A stretch of 64,000 bases of DNA from Microbacterium sp. H83 (GCF_001650405.1 NZ_LWCU01000053.1:90346-154345); one strand, 5' to 3'; shown: positions 9,186-18,779, counted from the first letter of the stretch. The notes: generated by a model from the letters alone, not told the origin. A program made the numbers and translations.

Positions 9186-9425
9186 TCAGCGCCAGCGCGT
9201 CGTCATGAGGAAACCGATCAGAGCGATGGCGAGGCCGATGGCGAGGTTCCAGTTGTCGAGCCCCGGGATCGGAAACTGCATGCCGGAGATGTAGAACACG
9301 AGGATCCACGCCAGGCCGAGGAGCATGAAGCCGACCATCACCGGCTTGAACCACACCGCGTTGGGCGCGGCGTCGCCTTCGCTGCGCGGCGCTTCGGGTT
9401 CTTCGATCTTGCGGTCACGTGCCAT
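9186..9425 (-). CDS. crgA: Cell division protein CrgA
   Basis: A 79-residue protein with two membrane helices (about 30-49 and 57-75), separated by a short outer loop with PIPGLDNWN, which is the CrgA layout. CrgA joins the actinobacterial divisome and interacts with FtsZ, FtsI and related proteins. The start is chosen because TACAAT (9432-9437) lies exactly 6 nt upstream, which fits a leaderless transcript. Its position next to the sortase and pknB genes matches the conserved actinobacterial order. Confidence 0.95.
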   Translation of the reverse strand: MARDRKIEEPEAPRSEGDAAPNAVWFKPVMVGFMLLGLAWILVFYISGMQFPIPGLDNWNLAIGLAIALIGFLMTTRWR

Positions 9426-9509
9426 TCCGACATTGTACCCATGACTTCTTTCCAAAGCAGGACGCCCCGGCACGGTCTTCCGTACAGGGCGGCGGGATAG
9501 GATCACGCC

Positions 9510-10304
9510 ATGACTGCATCCGTCGTCTCGGGGGAGCGACGCGACCGTCGCCGCCGCCCTCGCTCGCGCGCCACCGTCACGAGCGTGCTCGGCGAGCTGC
9601 TGCTCACCGCCGGCGTGCTGGTGCTGCTGTTCGTGGCGTGGCAGATGTGGATCGGCGACATCATCATCTCCGCCCAGAAGAACGAGGAAGGCGCCGCCGT
9701 CTCGGAGGAGTGGGCGAATGCGCCGACTCCCGAGCTGCCTCCGCTCGTCACGACGACCGACGGGACCACGGTCTACGAACCCGTCATCCCCGCCCCGCCC
9801 GCCGACACGCAGCAGCTCGGTCAGATGCTGATCCCCCGGTTCGGGAGCCAGTACAACGTCGGCATCTACGGCGGCACCAGCCGTGCCCGCACGCTCGACA
9901 AGCTCGGCATCGGCGTCTACACCGACTCGAAGATGCCGGGCGAGGTCGGCAACTTCGCCATGGCCGGTCACCGCACCACGTGGGGAAAGCCCTTCAACCA
10001 GCTCGACAAGCTGCAGGTCGGCGACGCCATCGTCGTCGAGACGCCGGACGGCTGGTTCACCTATCGATTCCGCACGCTCGAGTACGTGAAGCCGACGCAG
10101 ACGGACGTCCTTCTCGACGTGCCGCAGATGCCCGGTGTCGCGACGGGGGAGCGATACATCACCCTCACCGCCTGCTCCCCGCTGTACTCCCTCGCCGAGC
10201 GGATCGTCGCGTACGGAGTGTACGAGAGCTTCCAACCGCGCGCGGAGGGCCCGCCTCCCGCGCTCACCGATCCGCCGCCGCCCCCCGCCGGGCCGTCGAT
10301 CTAG
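9510..10304 (+). CDS. srtE: Class E sortase
   Basis: A 264-residue membrane-anchored transpeptidase. One helix (residues about 25-45) precedes the sortase barrel. The catalytic triad is visible: His in AMAGHRTTW, Cys in TLTACSP and Arg in LAERIVAYG. Class E sortases of high-GC Gram-positives recognise LAxTG. The GH92 enzyme at the start of this window ends in LAGTG and is therefore a likely substrate. The C-terminus is Pro-rich. TAGGAT (9498-9503) lies 6 nt before the ATG. A small membrane protein gene and trpG follow closely on the same strand. Confidence 0.93.
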   Translation: MTASVVSGERRDRRRRPRSRATVTSVLGELLLTAGVLVLLFVAWQMWIGDIIISAQKNEEGAAVSEEWANAPTPELPPLVTTTDGTTVYEPVIPAPPADTQQLGQMLIPRFGSQYNVGIYGGTSRARTLDKLGIGVYTDSKMPGEVGNFAMAGHRTTWGKPFNQLDKLQVGDAIVVETPDGWFTYRFRTLEYVKPTQTDVLLDVPQMPGVATGERYITLTACSPLYSLAERIVAYGVYESFQPRAEGPPPALTDPPPPPAGPSI

Positions 10305-10325
10305 ACGAAGGGAACGCTCGCGCTC

Positions 10326-10481
10326 ATGTACGCCGCACTCTGGCGCATCCTGCCCGGCCCCTGGTGGCTGAAGCTGTTCATCCTGCTCGCCCTCATCGCC
10401 GCCGTGCTCTACGGGCTGTTCTGGTACGTCTTCCCGTGGGTGAGCCCGATCATCACGCCGGGCGAGGTCGACCTCGAATGA
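10326..10481 (+). CDS. 51-residue single-helix membrane protein
   Basis: A small protein with PGPWWLKL followed by a strong hydrophobic helix (about residues 15-38) and a short acidic tail ending GEVDLE. Proteins of this size and pattern recur between sortase and trpG genes in Microbacteriaceae. It starts 21 bp after the sortase stop, and its stop overlaps the ATG of trpG (ATGA). Tight packing on both sides supports it as a real gene in the srtE-trpG operon. Its function is unknown; an accessory role for the sortase or at the division site is only a guess. Confidence 0.8.
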   Translation: MYAALWRILPGPWWLKLFILLALIAAVLYGLFWYVFPWVSPIITPGEVDLE

Positions 10482-11113
10482 CCCGTGTGCTCGTCGTGGA
10501 CAACCACGACAGCTTCGTGCACACGCTGGTCGGGTATCTCCGCGAGCTCGGCGCCGACGTGTCGATGGTCGAGGCGGATGCCGTCGCTCCGACCGAGCTG
10601 GAGACGCTCCTGAGCGGTGTCGACGGCATCATGATCTCGCCCGGACCGGGCACCCCGACGGATGCCGGATCCTCGCTCGACGCGGTCCGCACGGCCGCAC
10701 GTCTGCGACTGCCGCTGCTCGGGGTGTGCCTCGGGCATCAGGCGATCGGAGAGGCCTTCGGCACGTCGGTGACCGAGGCGCCCGAGCTGATGCACGGCAT
10801 GACGTCGCGGGTGGAGCACGACGGGTCGGCGCTCTTCGCCGGCATCCCCTCGCCGTTCGATGTCGGCCGCTACCACTCCCTCGCTCTCGCCGAGTCCGCG
10901 CTTCCGGCGGATGTCGTCGTGACCGCCCGCTCCGAGACCGGCACGGTGATGGCACTGGCGCACACCGACCTGCCGATCCTCGGGGTGCAGTTCCATCCCG
11001 AGAGCGTGCTGACCGAGGGAGGCTACCGCCTTCTCGCCAACTGGCTGGAGATGTGCGGCGACGCGGGCGCGGTTGCACGCTCCGCACGGCTGCATCCGCT
11101 CAGCCGATCCTGA
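10478..11113 (+). CDS. trpG: Glutamine amidotransferase, anthranilate/aminodeoxychorismate synthase component II
   Basis: A 211-residue class I glutamine amidotransferase. The nucleophile is in GVCLGHQ, the oxyanion segment is SPGPGTP, and the His-Glu pair is in FHPESV. It supplies ammonia from glutamine to a chorismate-using partner subunit for tryptophan or folate synthesis. No component I gene is in the window, so it may serve both pathways. The equivalent gene in mycobacteria also lies next to pknB. The ATG overlaps the stop of the preceding small gene, and the 3' end faces pknB with a 31-bp gap. Confidence 0.93.
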   Translation: MTRVLVVDNHDSFVHTLVGYLRELGADVSMVEADAVAPTELETLLSGVDGIMISPGPGTPTDAGSSLDAVRTAARLRLPLLGVCLGHQAIGEAFGTSVTEAPELMHGMTSRVEHDGSALFAGIPSPFDVGRYHSLALAESALPADVVVTARSETGTVMALAHTDLPILGVQFHPESVLTEGGYRLLANWLEMCGDAGAVARSARLHPLSRS

Positions 11114-11144
11114 GCGGGGCGCACGCGGCGTCGCGGAGGAGGGC

Positions 11145-12842
11145 TCAGCCGCCCGTCGCCGCGCAGTAGCGCAGCTCGACCGTCGAGCCGATGGGGACAT
11201 CGCCGGGAGCCACCGACATCGACGTGACCGTGGGCGGCGTCACCGCAGGGCAGTCCGTCAGCTCGACGGGCTGAGCGGTGAGACCCAGGGTGTCGAGCTC
11301 CTCGGTCGCCGCCTCGAGGGTCCATCCCGACATGTCCCGGATGGTGACCCGGCCGCTCGCGACGACGAGGTTCACGATGGTCTTCGGCGGGACCTCGGCG
11401 TCGGCGGAGACGTTGGCCTCCATCACCGTGTCGGCGGCGAGGCCCTTGTCGTTGCGCTGGAGCACGGTGCCGAGCTGCAATCCGGCCGACGACAGAGCGT
11501 CCTTGGCCGCCGTCAGCGACAGCCCTTCCAGTGTCGGGACGACGACGGTCTCCTTGCCGGACGAGACGTACAGGGTGACCGAGTCGCCCTGGCTCACCGC
11601 GGTGCCCGAGACCGGATCGGTGCGGATCACATTGCCCTCGGCGATGTCCGAGCTGGATTCGAGGACCAGGGTGGACGTCAGGTCGAGTTCGCCGAGGTCC
11701 TCCTGCGCGCGCTCGGACGAGACGTTGACGAGATCCGGCACGGTGCGCGAGCTCGTCGGCACCTCCTCCGGACGCATGCTGATCGTCCACACCCAGAACA
11801 GCACCGAGGCCAGCAGCACGGCGAGCAGCGCGACCCCGGCCCAGATCCATGCGACGGGCGGGCCGGACTGCGTGCGCGCCATCGTGGTGTCGGTGCTCAG
11901 CTGGCGCAGCGATCGCGCAGTCTCCTGCGCCTGGCGAGGACTGGGACCGTACAGCTCGCTGGTGAGGGCGCCGAGCTCCTTGCGGCTCGGTGCGCGACCC
12001 GCGACGGCGGAGTCCAGTGCGGCGCGGAAGTGCGCGGCATCCGGGTACCGCTGGTACGGATCCTTCGCGAGCGCGCGCAGCACGATCGGGTCGAGTGCAC
12101 CGGGGGAGTCCTCGTTCACCTCGGTCGGGGGGACCGGGGTCTCGCTGACGTGCTGGTAGGCGACGGCCACGGGCGACTCGCCGCGGAACGGCTGCCGACC
12201 CGTGAGCAGCTCGTACAGCACGACGCCGGTCGAGTAGAGGTCGGCGCGAGCGTCGACGGGCTCGCCCTTGGCCTGCTCGGGGGAGAAGTACGCGGCGGTG
12301 CCGATGATCTGCGTGGTCTCGGCGACGGTCGACGACGAGTCGGACACGGCGCGGGCGATCCCGAAGTCCATGACCTTGACCTGGCCCTTGTCGGTCACCA
12401 TCACGTTGCCCGGCTTGATGTCGCGGTGCACGACCCCGGCGCGGTGCGAGTAGTCGAGGGCCTCGAGGATGCCGTCGACGTAGCGCACGGCGTCTTCGAC
12501 GGGAACCGGACCCTTCGCGATGATGTCCTTCAGCAGCGTGCCGCTGATCAGCTCCATGACGATGTAGGGCGGCTCGGTCGAGTTGGCGTCGGCGGTCGAC
12601 GGGTCACCCGCGTCGTAGACGCGGACGATGGAGGGGTGCGACATGCGCGAGGCCGACTGCGCCTCGAGGCGGAAGCGCGTGCGGAACGCGGTGTCTCGGG
12701 CCAGCTCGGGGTCGAGGATCTTGATCGCGACCTGGCGACCCAGCGTCAGATCGAACCCGCGGTAGACCTTTGCCATGCCGCCGTGCCCGATGAGCTCGTC
12801 GACGCGGTAGCGACCCGCGAGCACGCGTGGCTCTGTCGACAC
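11145..12842 (-). CDS. pknB: Serine/threonine kinase PknB with PASTA domains
   Basis: A 565-residue transmembrane kinase. The kinase domain (about 10-270) has the glycine-rich loop GHGGMAKVY, VAIKIL, HRDIKPGN, DFGIA and the activation loop TQIIGTAAYFSPEQ with two Thr phosphosites. One membrane helix lies near 327-352 (WIWAGVALLAVLLASVLFWV). The outer part has three PASTA repeats, which in this family sense muropeptides and lipid II, and a C-terminal Cys pair. It is the last gene of the fhaA-pknB operon, 57 bp after pknA. It controls growth, peptidoglycan synthesis and division by phosphorylating many targets. Confidence 0.97.
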   Translation of the reverse strand: MSTEPRVLAGRYRVDELIGHGGMAKVYRGFDLTLGRQVAIKILDPELARDTAFRTRFRLEAQSASRMSHPSIVRVYDAGDPSTADANSTEPPYIVMELISGTLLKDIIAKGPVPVEDAVRYVDGILEALDYSHRAGVVHRDIKPGNVMVTDKGQVKVMDFGIARAVSDSSSTVAETTQIIGTAAYFSPEQAKGEPVDARADLYSTGVVLYELLTGRQPFRGESPVAVAYQHVSETPVPPTEVNEDSPGALDPIVLRALAKDPYQRYPDAAHFRAALDSAVAGRAPSRKELGALTSELYGPSPRQAQETARSLRQLSTDTTMARTQSGPPVAWIWAGVALLAVLLASVLFWVWTISMRPEEVPTSSRTVPDLVNVSSERAQEDLGELDLTSTLVLESSSDIAEGNVIRTDPVSGTAVSQGDSVTLYVSSGKETVVVPTLEGLSLTAAKDALSSAGLQLGTVLQRNDKGLAADTVMEANVSADAEVPPKTIVNLVVASGRVTIRDMSGWTLEAATEELDTLGLTAQPVELTDCPAVTPPTVTSMSVAPGDVPIGSTVELRYCAATGG

Positions 12843-12899
12843 GTACTGACCCCCTGAGAGACGACCTGGTGAAAAGCTCAGCCTACGTTGCGAACCTGC

Positions 12900-14657
12900 T
12901 TATTCGCCTGCGCCGCCGTCGCCGCCGTCGGCACCGTCCCCGCCGTCGGTGGCCGACGGGAGGATCACGACGGGAGCAGAGGCGTTGGACGACTCGGACG
13001 CCATCTCGCCGCAGAAGACGCGGTAGGTCGCGGTGATGCTCTGACCCGCGGCACCCGGGATGATCTGCGTCGTGAGGACGCTCGGGCCGAAGCTGCGGAT
13101 CGACTCACCGGCGTTGCCGCCCGAGAACGTCGCGTTGGTGAGCGTGACCTCGAACGCGGAGCGGGGCCCCGTGCCGGACGGGCACTCGAAGCTCGGCCAG
13201 TTCAGCGTGACCGGCTGACCCTCGGTGGCGGTGCCGGCGATCGTCGGCGTTCCGGTCGGCTTGCCGACCTGAACCTGCTCCTTGTACGTCGTGAGGGTGA
13301 GTGCCGTGCCCTCGGGCACGTTGCCGCCGGGCGTGACCGACTCGACCGTGCCGACCTGGTCGGCGCTTGGCGCCACGGTGTTGCCGACGACGCACTCGGC
13401 CTGCAGGCCGGCGTTCAAGGCGGACTGGCGTGCGGCCTCGCACTGCAGGCCCACCAGGCCCAGCTCGTCGACGTTCACCTGCTCGGGTTCGGGCGTCTCG
13501 GACTCGGTGGGAGTCGGCTTGGGCGTCTGGCTCGTCGTGGGCGAACCGGTGGGATCGGCATCGCGGCCGTCGCCCTGGTTCATCAGGGCGATCACGGTGC
13601 CTCCGAGCACGATGATCAGCAGCACGATCAGTCCGATCAGCGGCCACGTCCACCTGCTGCGCTTCTTCTTCTCGCCCTCCTGCTCGTCCTCGACGGCCGC
13701 TCCGGTGGGGAGCTGCGCCGTGGTCGGCAGGATGCGGGTCGTGCCGTCGTCACCCGTCGACGTCAGCAGGCGTGTGGCGTCGTCGGCGCTCGCGGCTCCG
13801 CCCGCGATGGCGGGCACGGCGATGGCGGCGGAGTTGAGATCGCCCCGACGCAGCGCCTGCGCGGCGCGTGCGACGGTGGCGGAGGATGACGGACGGTCGC
13901 CCGGCTTCTTGGCGATCATCGCCATGACGAGGTTCTGCACCGGGATGGGCACGGTAGGGGGCAGCGGCGGAGGCTGCTCGTTGATCTGGGCCATCGCGAT
14001 CGCGACCTGCGACTCGCCCGTGAACGGCCGCTTGCCCGCGAGGCACTCGTACGCGACGATGCCGAGCGAGTACGTGTCGGTGGCGGGGGAGGCGGGGTGA
14101 CCCGATGCCTGCTCCGGCGACAGGTACTGGACGGTTCCCATCACCTGGCCGGTCGCGGTCAGCGGCACCTGGTCGGCGATGCGGGCGATGCCGAAGTCGG
14201 TGATCTTCACGCGCCCGTCGGGGGTGATCAGCAGGTTGCCCGGCTTGATGTCGCGGTGCACGAGTCCGGCCGCGTGGGCGGCCTGTAGAGCGGATGCCGT
14301 CTGGGCGACGATGTCGAGCGTCTTGTCGGCGCTCAGTGAGCCGTCGCGCTCGATGATCGTCGACAGGGCCTCGCCGGGGACGAGCTCCATGACGAGGTAC
14401 GCGCTGCCGTTCTCCTCGCCGTAGTCGAAGACGCTGGCGATGCCCTCGTGGTTGACGAGCGCGGCGTGGCGCGCCTCGGCGCGGAACCGCTCGAGGAACC
14501 CGGGGTCCCCCATGTACTCGTCCTTGAGGATCTTGATCGCGACGGTGCGTCCGATGACGTGATCCGTCGCCTCCCACACCTCGCCCATGCCGCCGATCGC
14601 AATACGCGACTGCAGCTCGTAGCGACCACCGAACGACACACCCTGCGTCGGTCTCAT
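12900..14657 (-). CDS. pknA: Serine/threonine kinase PknA with extracellular PASTA-like region
   Basis: A 585-residue kinase. The kinase domain (about 12-275) contains VAIKIL, HRDIKPGN, DFGIA and MGTVQYLSPEQ. A linker and a basic KKKRSR stretch precede the membrane helix (PLIGLIVLLIIVLGGTVIAL). The outer region has a Thr/Pro-rich spacer, a PASTA-like repeat (with PGGNVPEGTALTLT) and a C-terminal beta-rich domain with paired Cys, ending in a Gly/Asp-rich tail. Mycobacterial PknA lacks such a sensor. The ATG overlaps the pbpA stop (ATGA, 14654-14657); longer in-frame starts would run into pbpA. Confidence 0.95.
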   Translation of the reverse strand: MRPTQGVSFGGRYELQSRIAIGGMGEVWEATDHVIGRTVAIKILKDEYMGDPGFLERFRAEARHAALVNHEGIASVFDYGEENGSAYLVMELVPGEALSTIIERDGSLSADKTLDIVAQTASALQAAHAAGLVHRDIKPGNLLITPDGRVKITDFGIARIADQVPLTATGQVMGTVQYLSPEQASGHPASPATDTYSLGIVAYECLAGKRPFTGESQVAIAMAQINEQPPPLPPTVPIPVQNLVMAMIAKKPGDRPSSSATVARAAQALRRGDLNSAAIAVPAIAGGAASADDATRLLTSTGDDGTTRILPTTAQLPTGAAVEDEQEGEKKKRSRWTWPLIGLIVLLIIVLGGTVIALMNQGDGRDADPTGSPTTSQTPKPTPTESETPEPEQVNVDELGLVGLQCEAARQSALNAGLQAECVVGNTVAPSADQVGTVESVTPGGNVPEGTALTLTTYKEQVQVGKPTGTPTIAGTATEGQPVTLNWPSFECPSGTGPRSAFEVTLTNATFSGGNAGESIRSFGPSVLTTQIIPGAAGQSITATYRVFCGEMASESSNASAPVVILPSATDGGDGADGGDGGAGE

Positions 14658-16108
14658 CTGCCCAGCACCGCCTCTATGACCTTCTTTGCAATCGGAGCGG
14701 CGATGGTGTCGCCGGATCCTGACTGCCCCTGTCCACCGCCGTCTTCGACGAGGACCGCTACTGCCACCTGCGGGTCGTCCGCAGGTGCGAAGCCCGTGAA
14801 CCACAACGTGTACGGATTGTCGTCGTTCTCGGTCGTACCGGTCTTACCCGCCACGTCGACCCCGTCTATTCTTGCACCCTGAGCCGCGCCGTCTGAGACG
14901 CTCGCGACCATCGACGAGGTCACCTGATCAGCCACCGACGACTCGAGGGCACGACCGAACTCCGTGTCGTCGTACGCGCGGATCACCGAGAGATCGTTGC
15001 CGATCACCGCGTCGACCAGACGCGGGTTCATGACCACTCCGTCGTTGGCGATCCCCGCAGCCACCATCGCCATCTGCAGCGGGGTGGCGGTGACCTGTCC
15101 CTGACCGAAGCCGGTGAGAGCCGTCTGAGGATCGTTGAGCGCCCGAGGGTAGCTCGACGGCGTCGACTCGAGGGGAGTGGTGAAGCTCCGGTTGAACCCG
15201 AACTTCTCCGCCATCTCGCGGATGCGGTCGTCGCCCAGCTGCACGGCGAGCTCGGCCATCGGGATGTTGCAGCTCAGGCGGATCGCCTCGGAGATCGTCA
15301 CCGTGTCACCGGGTCCGCACGTGCCGCCCCATGCGTTCGCGACCGTGTTCGACGACTGCGGCAGCGTGTAGCGCGCCGGATTCGGCAGCGTCGAGTCGGG
15401 CGTCCAGTCGCCGGAGGCGTAGGCGGCTGCGGCGACGACGAGCTTGAACGTCGAGCCGGGGGGATTGAGGTCGCCGGCGATTGCACGGTTCGAGAGCGGC
15501 TTGAGCGGATCGTCGACGAGCTGATCGTAGGTCGTGTTGGCGGCATCCGCATCGTGGGTCGCCAGGAGGTTCGTGTCGAACCCGGGGGTGGAGGCCATGG
15601 CCAGGATGCGGCCGGTGCTGGGCTCGATCGCCACGACCGCGCCCTGGAGCCCTTGCAGCGCCTCGTAGGCGGCCTGCTGCGCGGCGGTGTTCAGCGACAG
15701 CTCGACGCTGAAGCCGGTCTGCGGCTGACCCGACAGGATGCGCTCGATCTCGGCGAAGAAGGCGCTGGAGCCCGTTCCGGAGAGGTCGGCGTTCAGAGCC
15801 CGCTCGATGCCGGTGGCCGACTGCAGGGCCGGGTTGAAGTAGCCGGTGACGGGCTCCCACATCGCGGCATCCGTGTAGACGCGCTGGAACTGATAGCGAT
15901 CGTCGGACGGCACGGACGATGCGATCGCGACGTCGTCGACGATGATCGAACCGCGCTGGATCTCGTAGCTGTCGTACAGCGTGCGCCGGTTGAGCTCGTT
16001 CTGGCCGAGGCTGTCGGCCTCGACGACCTGGATCCAGCTGGTTGCGACGAACAGGGACAGGAACATGAACAGCATGACGATGCTGAGACGTCGGAGCTGC
16101 TTGGTCAT
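14654..16108 (-). CDS. pbpA: Penicillin-binding protein PbpA (class B transpeptidase)
   Basis: A 484-residue protein with an N-terminal signal-anchor helix (IVMLFMFLSLFVATSWIQV) and a C-terminal transpeptidase domain. The active-site motifs are STFK, SCN and KTGT. It crosslinks peptidoglycan outside the membrane, with RodA as the glycan polymerase encoded just upstream. Its start overlaps the rodA stop by 1 bp (TGATG at 16108) and its stop overlaps the pknA start, so the operon is tightly coupled. The order matches the classic actinobacterial cluster. Confidence 0.97.
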   Translation of the reverse strand: MTKQLRRLSIVMLFMFLSLFVATSWIQVVEADSLGQNELNRRTLYDSYEIQRGSIIVDDVAIASSVPSDDRYQFQRVYTDAAMWEPVTGYFNPALQSATGIERALNADLSGTGSSAFFAEIERILSGQPQTGFSVELSLNTAAQQAAYEALQGLQGAVVAIEPSTGRILAMASTPGFDTNLLATHDADAANTTYDQLVDDPLKPLSNRAIAGDLNPPGSTFKLVVAAAAYASGDWTPDSTLPNPARYTLPQSSNTVANAWGGTCGPGDTVTISEAIRLSCNIPMAELAVQLGDDRIREMAEKFGFNRSFTTPLESTPSSYPRALNDPQTALTGFGQGQVTATPLQMAMVAAGIANDGVVMNPRLVDAVIGNDLSVIRAYDDTEFGRALESSVADQVTSSMVASVSDGAAQGARIDGVDVAGKTGTTENDDNPYTLWFTGFAPADDPQVAVAVLVEDGGGQGQSGSGDTIAAPIAKKVIEAVLGR

Positions 16109-17493
16109 CAGCCGATCACCGCCCGGGGCTGGCTGCGCACGCCGTCGGAGATGCGCAGGAGGATCGCGACGATGAGCCAGTTGGCCACCAGCGACGAGCC
16201 GCCCGCCGCGAGGAACGGGGTGGTCAGTCCGGTGAGCGGGATGACGCGCGTCACGCCGCCGACCATGATGAACACCTGCAGCGCGATCGTGAAGGCGAGA
16301 CCGGTGGCGAGCAGCTTGCCGAAGTCGTCCTGTCCGGCGAGGCCGATGCGGATGCCGCGGCTGATGAAGACCATGTAGAGGCAGAGTATGGCGAACAGGC
16401 CGATGAGGCCGATCTCCTCGCCGAGGCTCGTGATGATGTAGTCGCTGTGGGCGAGTGGGGTCACGTCAGGGCGTCCCTGGCCCCAGCCGGTGCCGAGGAG
16501 TCCGCCGTGTGCCAGCCCGAACAGCCCCTGCATCGGCTGGAAGCCCGCGCCATCCGGATCGACCTGCTCGGGATCGAACAGGAAGAGCCAGTTGACGAAG
16601 CGTCCGCGGACGTAGCTGAGGATCTGCGTCGCCACGGCGACGCCGGCCGCGACGAGGGCGAGGCCGATGAGCACCCAGCTGGTCTTGCCCGTCGCGACGT
16701 AGAGCATCGCGACGAACATCCCGAAGATGAGGGTTCCGGTGCCGAGGTCGCGCTGGATCACGATGATGCCGAGCGAGATCGCCCACACCACGAGCACCGG
16801 GCCGAGCTCCCGCATGCGGGGCCAGGTGATGCCGAGGAAGCGGGTTCCCACCGAGGTCAGGCTCTCGCGGGTGCGCACGAGGTAGCCGGCGAAGAAGATG
16901 GCGAGGCAGATCTTCGCCAGCTCGCCGGGCTGGAACGCGAACATCCCGCCGAGCGACACCCACACCTGGGCGTTGGCGTCGGGGATGCGCAGCCCGGGCA
17001 CGAAGGGAAGCAGCAGCAGCAGGATGCCGGAGAGGCCGAAGATGTACGTGTACCGGAACAGCACCCGGTAATTGCGCAGCAGGATGACGACGGCGATCGC
17101 GCCGGCGAGCGAGATCGCCGTCCACGCCAGCTGCTTCGTCGAATAGGCGTCCCATCCGGTGAGCGACTGGGCGATGTCGATGCGGTAGATCATCGCGATG
17201 CCGAGCCCCGTGAGCAGGGTGGCGATCGGCAGGATGAACGGGTCGGCCGCCGAGGCGACGGCTCGCAGCACGAAGTGCACGGCGAACGCGAGCACGGCGA
17301 GCCCGCCGCCGATCGCGAGGATCATCGGGTCGATGAGGCCGAGGGCGCCGAGCTGCACGAGGGTGAGGGCGGCGCCGCTGATCGCGACGGCGAACAGGAG
17401 CAGCCAGAACTCGCGGTTGCGCTGCGTCTGCGGCATCCGCATGCGCTTCAGGGCCTTGATGACGGCGGTGTCCGCGGTGACGTCGGCGCTCAT
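16108..17493 (-). CDS. rodA: SEDS glycosyltransferase RodA/FtsW
   Basis: A 461-residue polytopic protein with about 10-12 membrane helices. SEDS hallmarks are present: AFQPGELAKI, VIQRDLGTGTL, the large outer loop with GFQPMQGLFGLAHGGLLGTG, and SLGEEIGLIG. SEDS proteins polymerise lipid II into glycan strands and pair with a class B PBP, here PbpA. The start is set by the ATGA overlap with pstP (17490-17493). The longer upstream frame is only an overlap with pstP. Confidence 0.96.
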   Translation of the reverse strand: MSADVTADTAVIKALKRMRMPQTQRNREFWLLLFAVAISGAALTLVQLGALGLIDPMILAIGGGLAVLAFAVHFVLRAVASAADPFILPIATLLTGLGIAMIYRIDIAQSLTGWDAYSTKQLAWTAISLAGAIAVVILLRNYRVLFRYTYIFGLSGILLLLLPFVPGLRIPDANAQVWVSLGGMFAFQPGELAKICLAIFFAGYLVRTRESLTSVGTRFLGITWPRMRELGPVLVVWAISLGIIVIQRDLGTGTLIFGMFVAMLYVATGKTSWVLIGLALVAAGVAVATQILSYVRGRFVNWLFLFDPEQVDPDGAGFQPMQGLFGLAHGGLLGTGWGQGRPDVTPLAHSDYIITSLGEEIGLIGLFAILCLYMVFISRGIRIGLAGQDDFGKLLATGLAFTIALQVFIMVGGVTRVIPLTGLTTPFLAAGGSSLVANWLIVAILLRISDGVRSQPRAVIG

Positions 17494-18779
17494 CCGGCAT
17501 CCTCCGACGGAGTCGGGAGGGGCGTGGGCAGCGGCGTCTCGCCGATCACGCGGTCGGCACCCGCCTGCAGCCGTGCGACGATCGCCTCGGCGTCGGAGAG
17601 GGATCGGGCCGAGATCGTGCGCTCCACGGAGTCGCGCTGATACGGCGGGAGGTTCGCGAGCAGGATGTCGGTGTCCTGGATCGGCGTCGAGAGCACGATC
17701 GGTCCGATGTTCTGCTGCACGCCCTGGTAGATCACGACGCTGTCCTCGTCGGCGCCGACGAAATAGCGCGTCTGCGTCCAGCTGTAGGCCGCGAAGGCCG
17801 CGAAGGCGAGGAGCGCGAGCACCAGCAGCATCCCGGCGATCCAGCCGAAGCGGCGCCGTCGCGCTCGACGACGGTCCTCCTCGATGAGCTCCTCGAGGTA
17901 CTCCGGCGCCGGCTCGAAGTGGCTCGGCTCGTTCGCGGCCTGCCGCACCGGGTGCAGCCAGTTGCTGCGCGGCGCGCGCACCGGCGGCACCGTGACGTTC
18001 GCGGGGTTCGACGCCGATCCGACGATCGTCGCCGTTCCCGAGTGCATGGCGTGCTGCCCGCCGACGTCGACCAGCACGATGGTGACGTTGTCGGGGGCGC
18101 CGCCGTCGAGTGCCTGCTTGAGGAGGTTGTCGGCCGTGCGGCCGGGGGCGAGGCCGAGGCGCATCGCCTTGAGGATGCGCTCCTCGTCGACGACACCGGA
18201 CAGGCCGTCGGAGCACAGCAGCCAGCGGTCGCCGGGCTGGGTGTGCATGACGAACATGTCGAGCTCGGGATCCGCATCCATGTCGCTGAGCACGCGCATC
18301 AGCACAGAACGACGCGGGTGGTAGCGGGCCTCCTCGGGCGTGATGCGACCCGAGTCGACCAGCCGCTGCACGAAGGTGTGGTCGGCGGTGATCTGGGTCA
18401 GTGCGTCGTCGCGGTAGAGGTAGATGCGCGAGTCGCCGATGTGGCCGATGACGGCGAAGTCGTCGACCATGATGATCGCGCTCAGCGTCGTGCCGAGTCC
18501 GGCCAGCTCCGGGCGGTCCTTCGCGGCGCGGATCAGATCTCCGGCCGCGGTCGTCGCCGCCGCCTGGAGCGACGCCTGCGCGTCTTCGGTCGACGTGTAC
18601 GGCTGGTCGAGCGGCTCCATCCGCTGGATGGCGATGCTCGACGCGACGTCGCCGCCGGCGTGTCCGCCCATGCCGTCGGCGACGACGAACAGGTTGGCCC
18701 CGGAATACCCGGAATCCTGGTTGTTGGAGCGGACCTTCCCCGTGTGGGAGATCGCGGCGCTCGAGCCCTCGAAGACCAT
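17490..18779 (-). CDS. pstP: PP2C-type protein phosphatase PstP
   Basis: A 429-residue membrane-anchored PPM phosphatase. The catalytic domain (about 5-240) has the metal-binding motifs VADGMGGHAGG, IGDSRIYLYR, CSDGLSG and DNVTIVLVD. A basic linker precedes one membrane helix (about 318-338), and an outer domain of about 90 residues follows. It reverses phosphorylation by PknA and PknB. It starts 7 bp after fhaB and overlaps rodA by 4 bp. Confidence 0.96.
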   Translation of the reverse strand: MVFEGSSAAISHTGKVRSNNQDSGYSGANLFVVADGMGGHAGGDVASSIAIQRMEPLDQPYTSTEDAQASLQAAATTAAGDLIRAAKDRPELAGLGTTLSAIIMVDDFAVIGHIGDSRIYLYRDDALTQITADHTFVQRLVDSGRITPEEARYHPRRSVLMRVLSDMDADPELDMFVMHTQPGDRWLLCSDGLSGVVDEERILKAMRLGLAPGRTADNLLKQALDGGAPDNVTIVLVDVGGQHAMHSGTATIVGSASNPANVTVPPVRAPRSNWLHPVRQAANEPSHFEPAPEYLEELIEEDRRRARRRRFGWIAGMLLVLALLAFAAFAAYSWTQTRYFVGADEDSVVIYQGVQQNIGPIVLSTPIQDTDILLANLPPYQRDSVERTISARSLSDAEAIVARLQAGADRVIGETPLPTPLPTPSEDAG

